A DNA stretch of 64,000 nt from CALKZN01 sp050633585 (GCA_050633585.1 JBOEGT010000014.1:4360-68359); one strand, 5' to 3'. Shown: positions 1 through 8,644, numbered from the stretch's first letter. Numbers and translations: made by a program. Notes: generated by a model from the sequence alone, not told the origin.

Positions 1-386
1 TCGCTTAGTGTGTATTTTGCTAGATGATTTAAAAATTCACTTTGCGCGTCATTTAGTATGGGCTTTAATCGACATATCCCTTTGATCAGGCACATAGGTT
101 CCGAGCATTTGATTGGGTTTAATGTGTTTTCCATTTTAACGACTACATCTTTTAAATTGATGCTTTTAGTCGGAGCTCCTAAGGCTATTCCTCCATTTTT
201 CCCGCGAGTAGATTGAACCCATCCGGCATTGGCGAGTTCGTTCACAATTTTCATCACATGCGTTTTAGAGATGTCGAACTTTTTGCTGATTTCAAGAATA
301 GTGCTGCGTTCTTTGTTGGATTTTTGGGCTCCAGCAAGATAGATCAGCACGCGAAAAGCATAGTCTGTGTGTTTGGTTAATTGCAT
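1..386 (-). CDS. nsrR: NsrR-type Rrf2 repressor (nitric oxide sensor), 3' end missing
   Basis: Translating the minus strand from the ATG at 384-386 gives an open frame of 128 codons running off the left edge. The N-terminus (MQLTKHTDYAFRVLIYLA) and the winged-helix region are typical of Rrf2 regulators. Cys94, Cys99 and Cys105 have the C-X4-C-X5-C spacing of the [2Fe-2S]/[4Fe-4S] ligands of NsrR and IscR. NsrR proteins are about 140 residues, so roughly a dozen residues should be missing. Divergent pairing with hmp and the intervening NsrR-like box favour NsrR over IscR. Family knowledge: NO destroys the cluster and relieves repression of NO-detoxifying genes. Confidence 0.9.
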   Translation of the reverse strand, partial: MQLTKHTDYAFRVLIYLAGAQKSNKERSTILEISKKFDISKTHVMKIVNELANAGWVQSTRGKNGGIALGAPTKSINLKDVVVKMENTLNPIKCSEPMCLIKGICRLKPILNDAQSEFLNHLAKYTLS

Positions 387-442
387 TTATTTTACTATTT
401 TTATTGATTTCATTAAATATACATGTGATATTCATGTTTTAA

Positions 443-465
443 AAGATGTATCTAAAATGAATCTT
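443..465. promoter_or_regulatory. NsrR operator between nsrR and hmp
   Basis: The 23-bp sequence consists of half-sites AAGATGtATcT and AAAATGaATCTT. It matches the known NsrR dyad (AAGATGCATTT / AAATGCATCTT) at nearly every position. It ends 12 bp before the hmp start codon, so a bound repressor would block hmp transcription. The nsrR start lies 57 bp to its left, so autoregulation is also possible. Confidence 0.85.
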
Positions 466-476
466 ATAGGTGTTGT

Positions 477-1652
477 ATGTTACCCGCGCAAACTATAGAA
501 ATTATCCAGTCTACTGTCCCGTTGTTAGAAGAACATGGCAGAACAATTACCGATGTGTTCTATCAAAATTTATTTGAAGATCACCCGTTTTTGAAGAATA
601 TTTTTAATATGGCAAATCAAGGAAAGGGAGAGCAGTCACGCGCATTAAGTGATGCTGTTTTGGCATATGCAAAAAATATTGAAAATGTTGAATTGCTCAT
701 TCCAACAGTGCAACGTATTGCGAATAAGCATGCGAGTTTAGGTATTCAACAAAAGCATTATGACGTCGTGGGGGAAAAGCTGTTAGGTGCAATTCAATCT
801 GTGTTGGATGTGTCGTCAGACCACCCCGCTGTGAAAGCATGGGCGGAAGCCTATAACGTGCTCGCTGATGTTTTCATTGATGCCGAAAAGAAGATTTACC
901 AAGATAATAATGAACGGGAAGGAGGCTGGGAAGGTTTTCGTGACTTTTACATTGATTGTATTGTTGAGGAAACGCCAGAAGTGAAATCAATCAGCTTTAA
1001 ACCCGTTGATATGGAGCTAACGCCAAACTTTAAAGGAGGGCAGTACATTGGTGTGAGAGTGAGGCCTCAAGGGAGCGAGTATTACCAGATTAGGCAATAT
1101 TCTTTGTCTCAGTTCGGGCAGATGCGTATTTCTGTGAAAGCTGAACAAAATGGTTTGGTATCTAACTATTTACACAACTGCAAAGTAGGCGATGTGCTTC
1201 AGCTGCAAGCACCGACAGGCGTTTTTACATTGGCAGATAAAGCCAAGAAGCATATTTTTATCGCTGGAGGTGTTGGTGTCACACCGCTGATGAGCATGTT
1301 AGAGGAGTCTCTTGCTCAAGGCGTTAAAGGGGAAAGCGTGTTATTTATCCAGTGCTCTAAGAATGAAGATAATCAAATCTACGGTAGTTACTTGCCTGAG
1401 TTAGCTGGAGAGCAGCGGTTTGTTTATAAAAATTGTTATGAAAATTCCCAGCAAGGTGATCATCAAGGGTATTTAAATATTGATATTTTAAGAACGTGGT
1501 TAGCTGAAAATAATTTTGATACTGAGAACTCACAAGTGTATTTTTGTGGACCAAAATCGTTCATGGCGGTGTTAAATCAATTTTTCTTGCGTATCGGTTT
1601 TGACCAAAGTGATATTCATTATGAAGTGTTTGGGCCGACGACAGAGCTTTAG
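477..1652 (+). CDS. hmp: Flavohaemoglobin, nitric oxide dioxygenase
   Basis: The 391-residue protein (E. coli Hmp has 396) oxidises NO to nitrate with O2 and NAD(P)H in the cytoplasm. An N-terminal globin domain (about 1-140) carries the distal Tyr29 and proximal His85 in NKHASL. A ferredoxin-reductase FAD domain follows (RQYSLS near 200), then an NAD domain with GGVGVTPL and a C-terminal CGP motif. The ATG start gives the exact family N-terminus (MLPAQTIEII). Regulation by the adjacent NsrR is indicated by the box just upstream. The gene is monocistronic and ends before a bidirectional terminator. Confidence 0.97.
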   Translation: MLPAQTIEIIQSTVPLLEEHGRTITDVFYQNLFEDHPFLKNIFNMANQGKGEQSRALSDAVLAYAKNIENVELLIPTVQRIANKHASLGIQQKHYDVVGEKLLGAIQSVLDVSSDHPAVKAWAEAYNVLADVFIDAEKKIYQDNNEREGGWEGFRDFYIDCIVEETPEVKSISFKPVDMELTPNFKGGQYIGVRVRPQGSEYYQIRQYSLSQFGQMRISVKAEQNGLVSNYLHNCKVGDVLQLQAPTGVFTLADKAKKHIFIAGGVGVTPLMSMLEESLAQGVKGESVLFIQCSKNEDNQIYGSYLPELAGEQRFVYKNCYENSQQGDHQGYLNIDILRTWLAENNFDTENSQVYFCGPKSFMAVLNQFFLRIGFDQSDIHYEVFGPTTEL

Positions 1653-1824
1653 CTGTAAAGTCTTTTCAAGCAAATTCATTAAAACGATATGTTTCATATC
1701 AGTCAGTCTGAATTAGTCAGGTGGCTGGCGTTAAGGTGAGTTGCTAGGGGTGTTGGCAGTAGCTCTATCCTAGTTCTATCGTTCGATATTAGTCGCTTTG
1801 TACATATTTTGTTGTGTGAAAAAA

Positions 1825-1852
1825 GAAAAACCAGCCAAAAGGCTGGTTTTTC
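1825..1852. terminator. Bidirectional terminator between hmp and the TRAP operon
   Basis: A perfect 12-bp stem, GAAAAACCAGCC / GGCTGGTTTTTC, encloses an AAAA loop. Its arms contain A- and T-tracts, so it can terminate both hmp from the left and dctM from the right. Confidence 0.9.
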
Positions 1853-1875
1853 AATTGGTTTTGATAATAAAAATA

Positions 1876-3168
1876 TTATAAAGAGGTTCCAAAAATTAAG
1901 TTTGGTAACCATAAAACCCATTCAGAAAAGAAAGCGAGCATGACGATAATGATGGCGTAAGGAATTAATAATGGTAGTACTCCGACCGACATACTTTCGA
2001 CTGATTCATTAGCGATTTTCCCGGCAACAAATAAATTAACGCCAATAGGAGGCGTTAGAAAGCCGACTTCACAGGTTATGACAGTAAAGATACCAAACAA
2101 CACTGGGTCGATTCCTAGGCTGACTGCTAGTGGTAGGAACACCGCAGTAAAAATGATGATCTGTGCAATTGAATCTAACCACATACCAACAAAGATATAC
2201 AGTAACCCAATTGCTAGCATGACTAGCCAAGGATAATCTTTAAGCGTTGAAAAAAGGATGCTGACGGACTCAGCGATATCAAATAATGTGACTAACTGGC
2301 CAAATGCTTTAGTGGTTCCAAGGATAAATAAAACCGTGCCGATCATGATCGCAGTAAAGCGAAATGATTCGATGATTTTCTTCCAAGTTAATCCGCCGTA
2401 TATAAACAGGCCTACGAATAAGCCATAAAATACTGCAACACCTGCGGCTTCTGATGGAGTGAAAAAGCCAGCATAGATACCGCCTAAAATTAAGACGGGT
2501 GCTCCTATCGCCCATTTTCCATCCCAAAGAGCTCTTAATAATGGTTTCCAACTGAATGGTTCTCCATGCCCGCCATAATTATTTTTTCTGGAAATAATGT
2601 AGGTTGTGATCATTAGCAGAAGGCCAAGTACAACCCCGGGAATAATTCCTGCTAAGAACAGTCTTGGTATAGAGGTTTCACTAACTAATCCGTAAATAAT
2701 CAATAAATTGCTGGGAGGAATCATTGCACCTAAAGCACCAGCGGATGCTGCGATTGCGCCAGCAAACCGCGGTTTGTAGGCTTCTTTAATCATTCCAGGG
2801 ATTGTGATTGAGCCAATTGCCGCGGTAGTCGCTGGCCCAGAACCCGATAATGCAGCAAAAAACATGCAACTAACGACAGTGACTAACCCTAGCCCGCCTT
2901 TATAAGCGCCAACAAGTCTTTCCGCTATTTGAATCAAGTGTTCTGACATGCCGCCCTTCTCCATAAAAGTACCTGCGAGTACAAATAAGGGTATGGTGAC
3001 TAAAGGAAATGGTTCGAAAGCCGTGTACGCACTTTGAGCCAGTAAGGTGAGAGGAACATCAGCAATTAACAAACCGACGACTGTGGCTATTCCTGCTGCA
3101 AAAGGGATAGGCACGCCTATCAATAAGACGAAAAGAAAAGTTATCGCCATTAACGTTGGGCCGTTCAT
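1876..3168 (-). CDS. dctM: TRAP transporter large permease (DctM family)
   Basis: This 430-residue, very hydrophobic protein has about 12 membrane segments and typical DctM-family sequence, including the SGSGPATTAAIGSI and GAMIPPSNLLI stretches of the two repeated halves. It is the Na+-coupled translocation subunit in the inner membrane and takes substrate from the periplasmic DctP protein. It overlaps dctQ by 4 bp (ATGA-type), so the two are translationally coupled. The substrate cannot be read from the sequence. Co-regulation with the amidohydrolase at 6751-8373 is suggested by a shared promoter element. Confidence 0.95.
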   Translation of the reverse strand: MNGPTLMAITFLFVLLIGVPIPFAAGIATVVGLLIADVPLTLLAQSAYTAFEPFPLVTIPLFVLAGTFMEKGGMSEHLIQIAERLVGAYKGGLGLVTVVSCMFFAALSGSGPATTAAIGSITIPGMIKEAYKPRFAGAIAASAGALGAMIPPSNLLIIYGLVSETSIPRLFLAGIIPGVVLGLLLMITTYIISRKNNYGGHGEPFSWKPLLRALWDGKWAIGAPVLILGGIYAGFFTPSEAAGVAVFYGLFVGLFIYGGLTWKKIIESFRFTAIMIGTVLFILGTTKAFGQLVTLFDIAESVSILFSTLKDYPWLVMLAIGLLYIFVGMWLDSIAQIIIFTAVFLPLAVSLGIDPVLFGIFTVITCEVGFLTPPIGVNLFVAGKIANESVESMSVGVLPLLIPYAIIIVMLAFFSEWVLWLPNLIFGTSL

Positions 3169-3662
3169 ACTAAGACCTCCTTATTTGATACGTCTTTCGG
3201 AGGACATACATGATGTTGAATTAAGCGAAGCGCGATTAATATTAAACTGAATGGTACGACTAACTGGAACCATCGCTGTTCAATGCCTAACCCTGGGGAT
3301 ATAAAGGTAGTTTCGAACAAAAGTTCCATATAAACCACACTTTGAAAAATCATTAAAATAATAAATGCAAACCAGATGATGTCTGCGACGATTAAGCAGG
3401 CTTTTTGTACTTTTTTAGGGAACAGGTTAACCAGTAGCATTACTCGAATATGCGCTCCTTCACGCACGGCGAGTGACGCCCCTAAATAAACGGCAAATAC
3501 CATACTATAAACAGCAATTTCTTCTGCCCATGGAACGGCATTGTCAAATACTATACGGAGCACTACCTGAAGCATGACGCAAGTTGACATCATCGCTAAA
3601 CATATTGTGCATAAGGCTTCTTCAAAATACTTCTCAAGCCATTTTAAAATCTTTATCAACAT
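3165..3662 (-). CDS. dctQ: TRAP transporter small permease (DctQ family)
   Basis: The 165-residue protein has four predicted membrane helices and the DctQ signature region around AVPWAEEIAVYSMVFAVYLG and VREGAHIRV (residues about 40-75). It partners the large permease in the inner membrane. It lies between dctP and dctM. An intrinsic-terminator-like hairpin separates it from dctP, so it is probably transcribed by read-through at a lower level than the binding protein. Confidence 0.93.
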   Translation of the reverse strand: MLIKILKWLEKYFEEALCTICLAMMSTCVMLQVVLRIVFDNAVPWAEEIAVYSMVFAVYLGASLAVREGAHIRVMLLVNLFPKKVQKACLIVADIIWFAFIILMIFQSVVYMELLFETTFISPGLGIEQRWFQLVVPFSLILIALRLIQHHVCPPKDVSNKEVLV

Positions 3663-3683
3663 AACTCTCTCTTGTTAACACTT

Positions 3684-3728
3684 ATAAAAAATCCACGCTT
3701 AGTTAAATGTTGCTTACTAAGCGTGGAT
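3684..3728 (-). terminator. Intra-operon terminator/attenuator between dctP and dctQ
   Basis: On the minus strand a perfect 12-bp stem (ATCCACGCTTAG / CTAAGCGTGGAT, 14-nt loop) is followed at once by a T-tract. It lies after the dctP stop and before the dctQ start. This would make the periplasmic binding protein more abundant than the permease. Confidence 0.85.
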
Positions 3729-3750
3729 AAATCATTGCATTAAAAATAAC

Positions 3751-4749
3751 TTATTTAGCTTCTGCGCGAATTTCTTCTAGCAGTGCTCTAAAGGCTTCAC
3801 TCTTCTTAGCGGCGATTTTATCTTGAACGGTTAATGCGGCCGTTATGAAGCTTGAAGGGTCTGGGCGAGTGACAGCCATGCCTCCTTCTTTGCCTAGGAA
3901 TGTACGAACTTCCTCTGTTTCTTTGGCAATGACTGCGTCTTGATGTTGGCTGGCTTCACTTGCTGCTTTCTGAATGGCTGCTGTTTGTTCAGGGCTTAGC
4001 TTCTTCATCACTCGGCTACTTGCTAATAAAGGTGTGAAGTATGAAAAATGATTTAAGACAGTTAAGTGATCTGCTATCTCATAAAATTTTTGTGATTTAA
4101 TGAATGATGTACCGTTATCAGCACCAACGACAGTCCCTGTTTGCAAAGCTGTAGGTGTATCTGCCCATGCAATTGGTACTGGTGAAGCGCCGAAGGCTTT
4201 AAATGTTTCTAGCATTACTTCGTTTTTAGGAGTACGAACCTTCAACCCTTTCATGTCTTCAACGCTATTAACAGGTCGGACCGAGTTGTAGAAATCACGA
4301 TATCCGAAGCCACCATACGCCAGTAAATGAACTTTAGTTTTTTGGGAGAAGTCTTCGGAAAATTTCTTACCAACTTCACCGTTAACAATTTTATCTGCAT
4401 GTGCTTTGTTTTGGAAAATATATGGCAAAACAAAAATATCCATTAATGGGTAGTGGGGGGAAATATTATTCATGGCCATGATTGTCATATCGACAGTGCC
4501 CAACTGAAGAGCCTTAAACGCTTCATCTTCAGTGACTAGCTGACCGCAGCAGCGCACCTTTATGTCAACAGTTCCATTTGTATACTTTTCAGCTAACTCT
4601 TCAAACTTGTCAGCAAAGACTGTGTAAGGGCTGCCTTTTGCTCCTGTGTAACCTAGATTAATAGATACATCAGCTGCTTGGCTGGTGAATGGTATTACTA
4701 AGCAGCTAATTGCTAGTGCCACTTTTGAAAAAGCATTCTTTATTTTCAT
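3751..4749 (-). CDS. dctP: TRAP transporter periplasmic substrate-binding protein (DctP family)
   Basis: The start is placed at the internal ATG (MKIKNAFSKVALAISC), which has a GGAG nine bases upstream. It gives a 332-residue precursor with a clean signal peptide ending TSQA-ADV. The mature part shows DctP-family motifs: LGY near the N-terminus, LKVRTPKNEVMLETFKAFGA and PIAWADTPTALQTG (about 175-205), which include the conserved Arg that pairs with a substrate carboxylate. It is first gene of dctPQM, divergent from a LysR gene. The ligand is unknown. The family mostly binds organic acids and related compounds. Confidence 0.93.
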   Translation of the reverse strand: MKIKNAFSKVALAISCLVIPFTSQAADVSINLGYTGAKGSPYTVFADKFEELAEKYTNGTVDIKVRCCGQLVTEDEAFKALQLGTVDMTIMAMNNISPHYPLMDIFVLPYIFQNKAHADKIVNGEVGKKFSEDFSQKTKVHLLAYGGFGYRDFYNSVRPVNSVEDMKGLKVRTPKNEVMLETFKAFGASPVPIAWADTPTALQTGTVVGADNGTSFIKSQKFYEIADHLTVLNHFSYFTPLLASSRVMKKLSPEQTAAIQKAASEASQHQDAVIAKETEEVRTFLGKEGGMAVTRPDPSSFITAALTVQDKIAAKKSEAFRALLEEIRAEAK

Positions 4750-4818
4750 GATTTGATACTCCATAATTATTTATAGTATATGGTTTTTTAGGATTGCCAA
4801 AATATTGACTCTTTCAAG

Positions 4819-4880
4819 ATAAACAAATAGCATGGCTTTGTACAATATCAATTGGGCATCTATTGATGCATTATAGGTAT
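4819..4880. promoter_or_regulatory. Shared LysR-type operator/promoter, copy 1 (TRAP operon and lysR)
   Basis: This 62-bp stretch matches 8427-8488 at 51 of 62 positions by hand alignment without gaps. It contains the inverted repeat ATCAAT-N9-ATTGAT (4847-4867), overlapped by GCATC-TATT-GATGC. Read on the minus strand toward dctP it also has TTGATA-N16-TATTTG, a plausible -35/-10 pair, conserved in both copies. It lies between divergent dctP and lysR, the classical position for a LysR-type regulator. Assignment to this particular LysR protein is inference. Confidence 0.75.
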
Positions 4881-4883
4881 CAA

Positions 4884-5780
4884 ATGAAAATTGAACTTCG
4901 CCATATTCGCTATTTTGAAGCAGTCGCTGCTGAGCTAAACTTTCACAAAGCGTCAGAATATTTGCATATGAGTCAGCCGGCACTGAGTCGGGCTATTCAG
5001 CAACTAGAAAGTCGTATTGGTGCTGAATTATTTGAACGTTCGAGCCGAAACGTTCAATTAACACCTGCTGGGAAAGTCTTCTTGGAAAACTGTAGTTCGA
5101 TCAGTAAGCAAGTAGATAATTTAGAAAAACGAGTCACTTTGGCATCCATCGGTGAAGCTGGAAATATTATGATTGGCTATACTGGTTTCTCAATAGCGGG
5201 TGTTTTGCCAAATATTATTAAAACCTATACCAATAAATATCCAGGTATTAATCTAATGCTGGACTCTATTGCTTCTAATCAGCAAATTGATATGTTGATA
5301 AATAAAAAATTGGATTTTGGTTTTTTAACAGCACCAATTAATGACTCAGCCTTGGAGTATATGCCTGTTCAAAAAGATCCCTTGGTGGTTATATTGCATA
5401 TAGATCACCCATTGGCAAAGTTAGAAAAAGTTGAGCTAGGTGCTTTGGTCGATGAACCTTTTATTATGGGAACTGAAGAGCATGAAGCTAGATATAATGC
5501 CATTATGCAATCGATTTGTTTATCAGAAGGCTTTTTACCTAAAGTTAAGCACATTGCATTTAACCATGAAGCTGTCGTTGGTCTTGTGTCGGCGAATATG
5601 GGAGTAGCACTGTACCCCTCATGCATTTGTCATTTTTTAAGAAGTGATGTGACAACAAGACCAATAGTAAATGCTGATGTCGACATTGTGACCGCATTAG
5701 CATGGAATAAAGATTCGACGAATACTATGCACCAACGTTTTATTGAGTTTGTCAGTGATTTAAATAACGTATCAATATGA
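4884..5780 (+). CDS. LysR-family transcriptional regulator of the TRAP/amidohydrolase module
   Basis: The start at the third in-frame ATG (MKIELRHIRYFEAVAAEL) gives a 298-residue protein matching the usual LysR N-terminus. Earlier ATGs fall inside the conserved operator element. The N-terminal helix-turn-helix (about 1-60; SQPALSRAIQQLESRIG) is followed by a periplasmic-binding-protein-like effector domain, as in the CatR/CbnR group. It is divergent from dctPQM and convergent with the CobW gene, 5 bp apart. The 62-bp element ends right next to its start codon, so autoregulation is likely. The effector is unknown. Confidence 0.93.
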   Translation: MKIELRHIRYFEAVAAELNFHKASEYLHMSQPALSRAIQQLESRIGAELFERSSRNVQLTPAGKVFLENCSSISKQVDNLEKRVTLASIGEAGNIMIGYTGFSIAGVLPNIIKTYTNKYPGINLMLDSIASNQQIDMLINKKLDFGFLTAPINDSALEYMPVQKDPLVVILHIDHPLAKLEKVELGALVDEPFIMGTEEHEARYNAIMQSICLSEGFLPKVKHIAFNHEAVVGLVSANMGVALYPSCICHFLRSDVTTRPIVNADVDIVTALAWNKDSTNTMHQRFIEFVSDLNNVSI

Positions 5781-5785
5781 AGCAT

Positions 5786-6766
5786 TCAGCCGTCTGGCAA
5801 CAATGTACTCAAAAAAGCTTTCTCTATTTCTGCAGGGTTTATTTTTTCAGTTAAGCCGATGGCAACAAATTGTGATTGTATAGTGGTGTTTGCTATTCTC
5901 TTTATTTCTAAGTTGGCTCTGAACCCAACAAGGTTAAACACGTGATATTCATTGGGGTGGTCATTAAATCTTAAAATTGCTTTTGCTCTTAGGCAGCTGG
6001 ATGGCAACGTTTTAGCAAACTTTTGGAAGCTATTACGATCAACTAATTTTTTAGTCTCAAACGAATAGGAACGGTAACGGTCTGAATGATTAAGGACAGG
6101 CTTCTTTGTGCTATAAGTTTTTTTATTTAGCTTGTTTTTAACAACAAGATTTTCAAAATCTAGGATTAAATTAACAGGAAAATCACTGTGAATTGTTTCA
6201 ACTAACGTAGTGTAGGGTGCGCACTTTGAAATTGTGTCATGAAGATTTTCTAGACATTCCTTAGCAGCAAGGTCTGCTTTATTAATAAGTACGATGTCAC
6301 TAGCGGCAGCGTGATCAATGATTTCTTCAGCATCATCAAATGAGAGAGAATCAAAGTTGTCTGCATCAATAATATAGAGTTTGGTATCTAAACGTATTAA
6401 GCCAGCGCGTTCTAAAGTTGCTAGTGAAGAATCTAATGAACGTGGGTCGGCAATGCCGCTGGCCTCAATTAAAATAGCATCAGGAGGTTGCTTCTGTTTG
6501 ACGAATTCCGAAATATTTTTAATTAGGTCATCGTTTAAAGTGCAACAAACGCATCCATTTTTTAGAGAAACTCGATCTGAGTCCACGGTTTCAACTAGAT
6601 CATAGTCAATGTTGATAGCGCCAAAGTCATTGACGAAGACGATAATACGCTGGTCAACGGCATTTTTGAGAAGGCGATTGACCAGCGTTGTTTTTCCTGA
6701 ACCTAGAAAACCACTGATGGTTAATAAAGGTACTAGTCTAGATATTTTTTTTATTGATTGAGCCAT
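5786..6766 (-). CDS. CobW/COG0523-family GTPase, putative metallochaperone
   Basis: The GTPase motifs are a P-loop GFLGSGKTT (about residues 20-28), the zinc-binding CxCC in NGCVCC, EASGIADP and NKAD. A CobW C-terminal domain follows. I start at the ATG at 6766 because AGGTGAG precedes it at good spacing; the GTG six bases upstream is an alternative. The protein is about 326 residues. It overlaps the 3' end of the amidohydrolase gene by 16 bp, so they are coupled. Family members deliver Zn2+ or other metals to specific enzymes. The overlap suggests the adjacent metal-dependent hydrolase as client, which is inference. Confidence 0.92.
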   Translation of the reverse strand: MAQSIKKISRLVPLLTISGFLGSGKTTLVNRLLKNAVDQRIIVFVNDFGAINIDYDLVETVDSDRVSLKNGCVCCTLNDDLIKNISEFVKQKQPPDAILIEASGIADPRSLDSSLATLERAGLIRLDTKLYIIDADNFDSLSFDDAEEIIDHAAASDIVLINKADLAAKECLENLHDTISKCAPYTTLVETIHSDFPVNLILDFENLVVKNKLNKKTYSTKKPVLNHSDRYRSYSFETKKLVDRNSFQKFAKTLPSSCLRAKAILRFNDHPNEYHVFNLVGFRANLEIKRIANTTIQSQFVAIGLTEKINPAEIEKAFLSTLLPDG

Positions 6767-8373
6767 ACGCACTCACCTGCAAGATAGGTTGCTTTTACTT
6801 GAATAGATGAAAGTTCTGCTGCTGCTGTTTCAAGAGGGTTTCTATCAAGGATCACTAAATCAGCTAGTTTGCCTGTTTCAATTGAGCCTACTTTATTCTC
6901 CATGCCGATATGGTAAGCAGCGTCTATAGTGACGGCTCGTAATGCCGAAAAATTATCTAATCTTTCGTCTTCACCGAGGCACCTGCCATCACTTGTTAAG
7001 CGAGTTGTTGCTGCTTGCATTAATTGTAAACAGCAAGGGTCGGTAACAGGGGTGTCGGCATGTAGACTGATAGTCATGCCGTGTTTTACCGCCGAACCTG
7101 CTGGCATATAATGTGCTGCCCGCTTGCTGCCAAATAAAGAATCTTCAATAGGTGCGCCCCAGACAGTAATATGGTTGATGAAAAAACTGCATAAGACACC
7201 TAAATCCTGAGCGCGTTGAATTTGATCTGTTCGCATCAGAGCACAGTGTTCTAGGCGAAAACGATGATCATCTCTTGGGGTTTCTTCAAGGAGCTTCTCA
7301 ACGAGATCTAAAACCATATCAATGGTTCTGTCTCCTTGGGTGTGAACTGTCATTTGCCAACCTTGGTTAAAGTAAGTGCGGACCATTGACTCGAAGTATT
7401 CTTGTGGGTAATTTGTGCTACCAGTATGCCCTGGTTTTAAATTCATTCTTTCAAGTGTAATGGGGGTTTCTAGGTAGGGTTCGGATAACCAAATATTTCC
7501 GACTAAGGGTGAGCCATCAGCATGAATCTTTACCCCCGCTATCCATAAGCGGTCCTCACCAATCGAAAAGTCTTCTACTTGCATGTCTGCTGTTATGGCT
7601 TGCTGATAAGCAGCGACTCTAGGAACTGGCAAGCCTCGATTTAGTGCTGCTAAATAATATGGCTTATAGTAAGGAAGGTAGAGATGCTCAGTGAGTGTTG
7701 TGATTCCGTGTTTAATAAAATCATCAATTTGCTCCTCAAATTCTTCATTCAATCTGTTGTCTCCCCAAGAGTCATAAAAAGTTTCCAGCGCTTTCCATGT
7801 GATCGCTTCTTCAATCTTCCCTGTGGGGCGTCCATTTTTATCTCTTTCGATAATGCTTCCAGTCGGTGTCGGGGTTTTTTCATTAATGCCACAGGCATCA
7901 AAGCCTGATGAGTTCATGAATAGCACATGGCAGTTTGATGTTTGTATGCCCAGTGGGTTGTCTGGTGCAATGCTATCTAAGAAGTCACGTGTAATGATTT
8001 CCATGTCAGCGTGTAATTGCGGGTCAAGACCAAAAAAAAGTAAATGCTCTCCAGGTTTGGCCGCTTTAACTCTTCGTTTTACTTTCTCAATGATTGCTTT
8101 GTAAGTTGGAACTGTTTCTGCACGAATATCGACCACTGGAGCCCCACGAGATTTAGCAGCCCATAGAATATGTGAGTGAGCGTCAATAAACCCAGGTAGC
8201 AGTGTTCGGCCTGCTAAGTCGACTGTTTGAGACTTTTCTCCTGAAATATGTGCTACATCTTTTAAGGTTCCCACAGCAATTATAATTCCATCTTTGATAG
8301 CAATAGCTTCTGGAGAAGGAAGGTTTTTGGCCATAGTTATGATATTGCCACCAGTAAAAATATACGTTGTCAT
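6751..8373 (-). CDS. Metal-dependent amidohydrolase, YtcJ-like (amidohydrolase 3 family)
   Basis: The 540-residue cytoplasmic protein has an N-terminal beta-sandwich strand set (TGGNIITMA), the metal-binding HxH in PGFIDAHSHILW (about residue 65), a KIHADGSPL stretch, VHTQGDRTID, LEHC and a late HADTPVTDP carrying the catalytic Asp. It closes with ADLVILDRNPLE, typical of the superfamily. It has no signal peptide. Enzymes of this group cleave amide, formamide or lactam bonds; the substrate here is unknown. It is first gene of a two-gene operon with the CobW GTPase, and its promoter carries the same 62-bp element as the TRAP operon. Confidence 0.93.
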   Translation of the reverse strand: MTTYIFTGGNIITMAKNLPSPEAIAIKDGIIIAVGTLKDVAHISGEKSQTVDLAGRTLLPGFIDAHSHILWAAKSRGAPVVDIRAETVPTYKAIIEKVKRRVKAAKPGEHLLFFGLDPQLHADMEIITRDFLDSIAPDNPLGIQTSNCHVLFMNSSGFDACGINEKTPTPTGSIIERDKNGRPTGKIEEAITWKALETFYDSWGDNRLNEEFEEQIDDFIKHGITTLTEHLYLPYYKPYYLAALNRGLPVPRVAAYQQAITADMQVEDFSIGEDRLWIAGVKIHADGSPLVGNIWLSEPYLETPITLERMNLKPGHTGSTNYPQEYFESMVRTYFNQGWQMTVHTQGDRTIDMVLDLVEKLLEETPRDDHRFRLEHCALMRTDQIQRAQDLGVLCSFFINHITVWGAPIEDSLFGSKRAAHYMPAGSAVKHGMTISLHADTPVTDPCCLQLMQAATTRLTSDGRCLGEDERLDNFSALRAVTIDAAYHIGMENKVGSIETGKLADLVILDRNPLETAAAELSSIQVKATYLAGECVWLNQ

Positions 8374-8426
8374 TGGTTTTTAATTAGGTCAAAAATATAT
8401 GTTTTAGTTATCTTTAGGCAGTAACA

Positions 8427-8488
8427 ATAAACAAATACTATTAATCTGTACAATATCAATTATGCATCTATTGATGCCCTAAAGGTAT
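8427..8488. promoter_or_regulatory. Shared LysR-type operator/promoter, copy 2 (amidohydrolase operon)
   Basis: This is the second copy of the element at 4819-4880, lying 54 bp upstream of the amidohydrolase start. ATCAAT-N9-ATTGAT is at 8455-8475. On the minus strand TTGATA-N16-TATTTG repeats the putative -35/-10 arrangement. Divergence between the copies is concentrated in the promoter spacer and in two bases inside the dyad, which suggests functional constraint rather than recent duplication. Confidence 0.75.
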
Positions 8489-8644
8489 TGGTTAAAGTGT
8501 TCGATTTACAAGGTTATTATCTTTAGTCTAGCCAGCTTTTATTCTCATTATTCACATTGGATTTCAAAGGAAGGGGAGCTTTTTGTTTGCTTGGGAGCAC
8601 ACATTTGACAGGTGTTAATTTTTATGACAGGATTTTAATATAAG

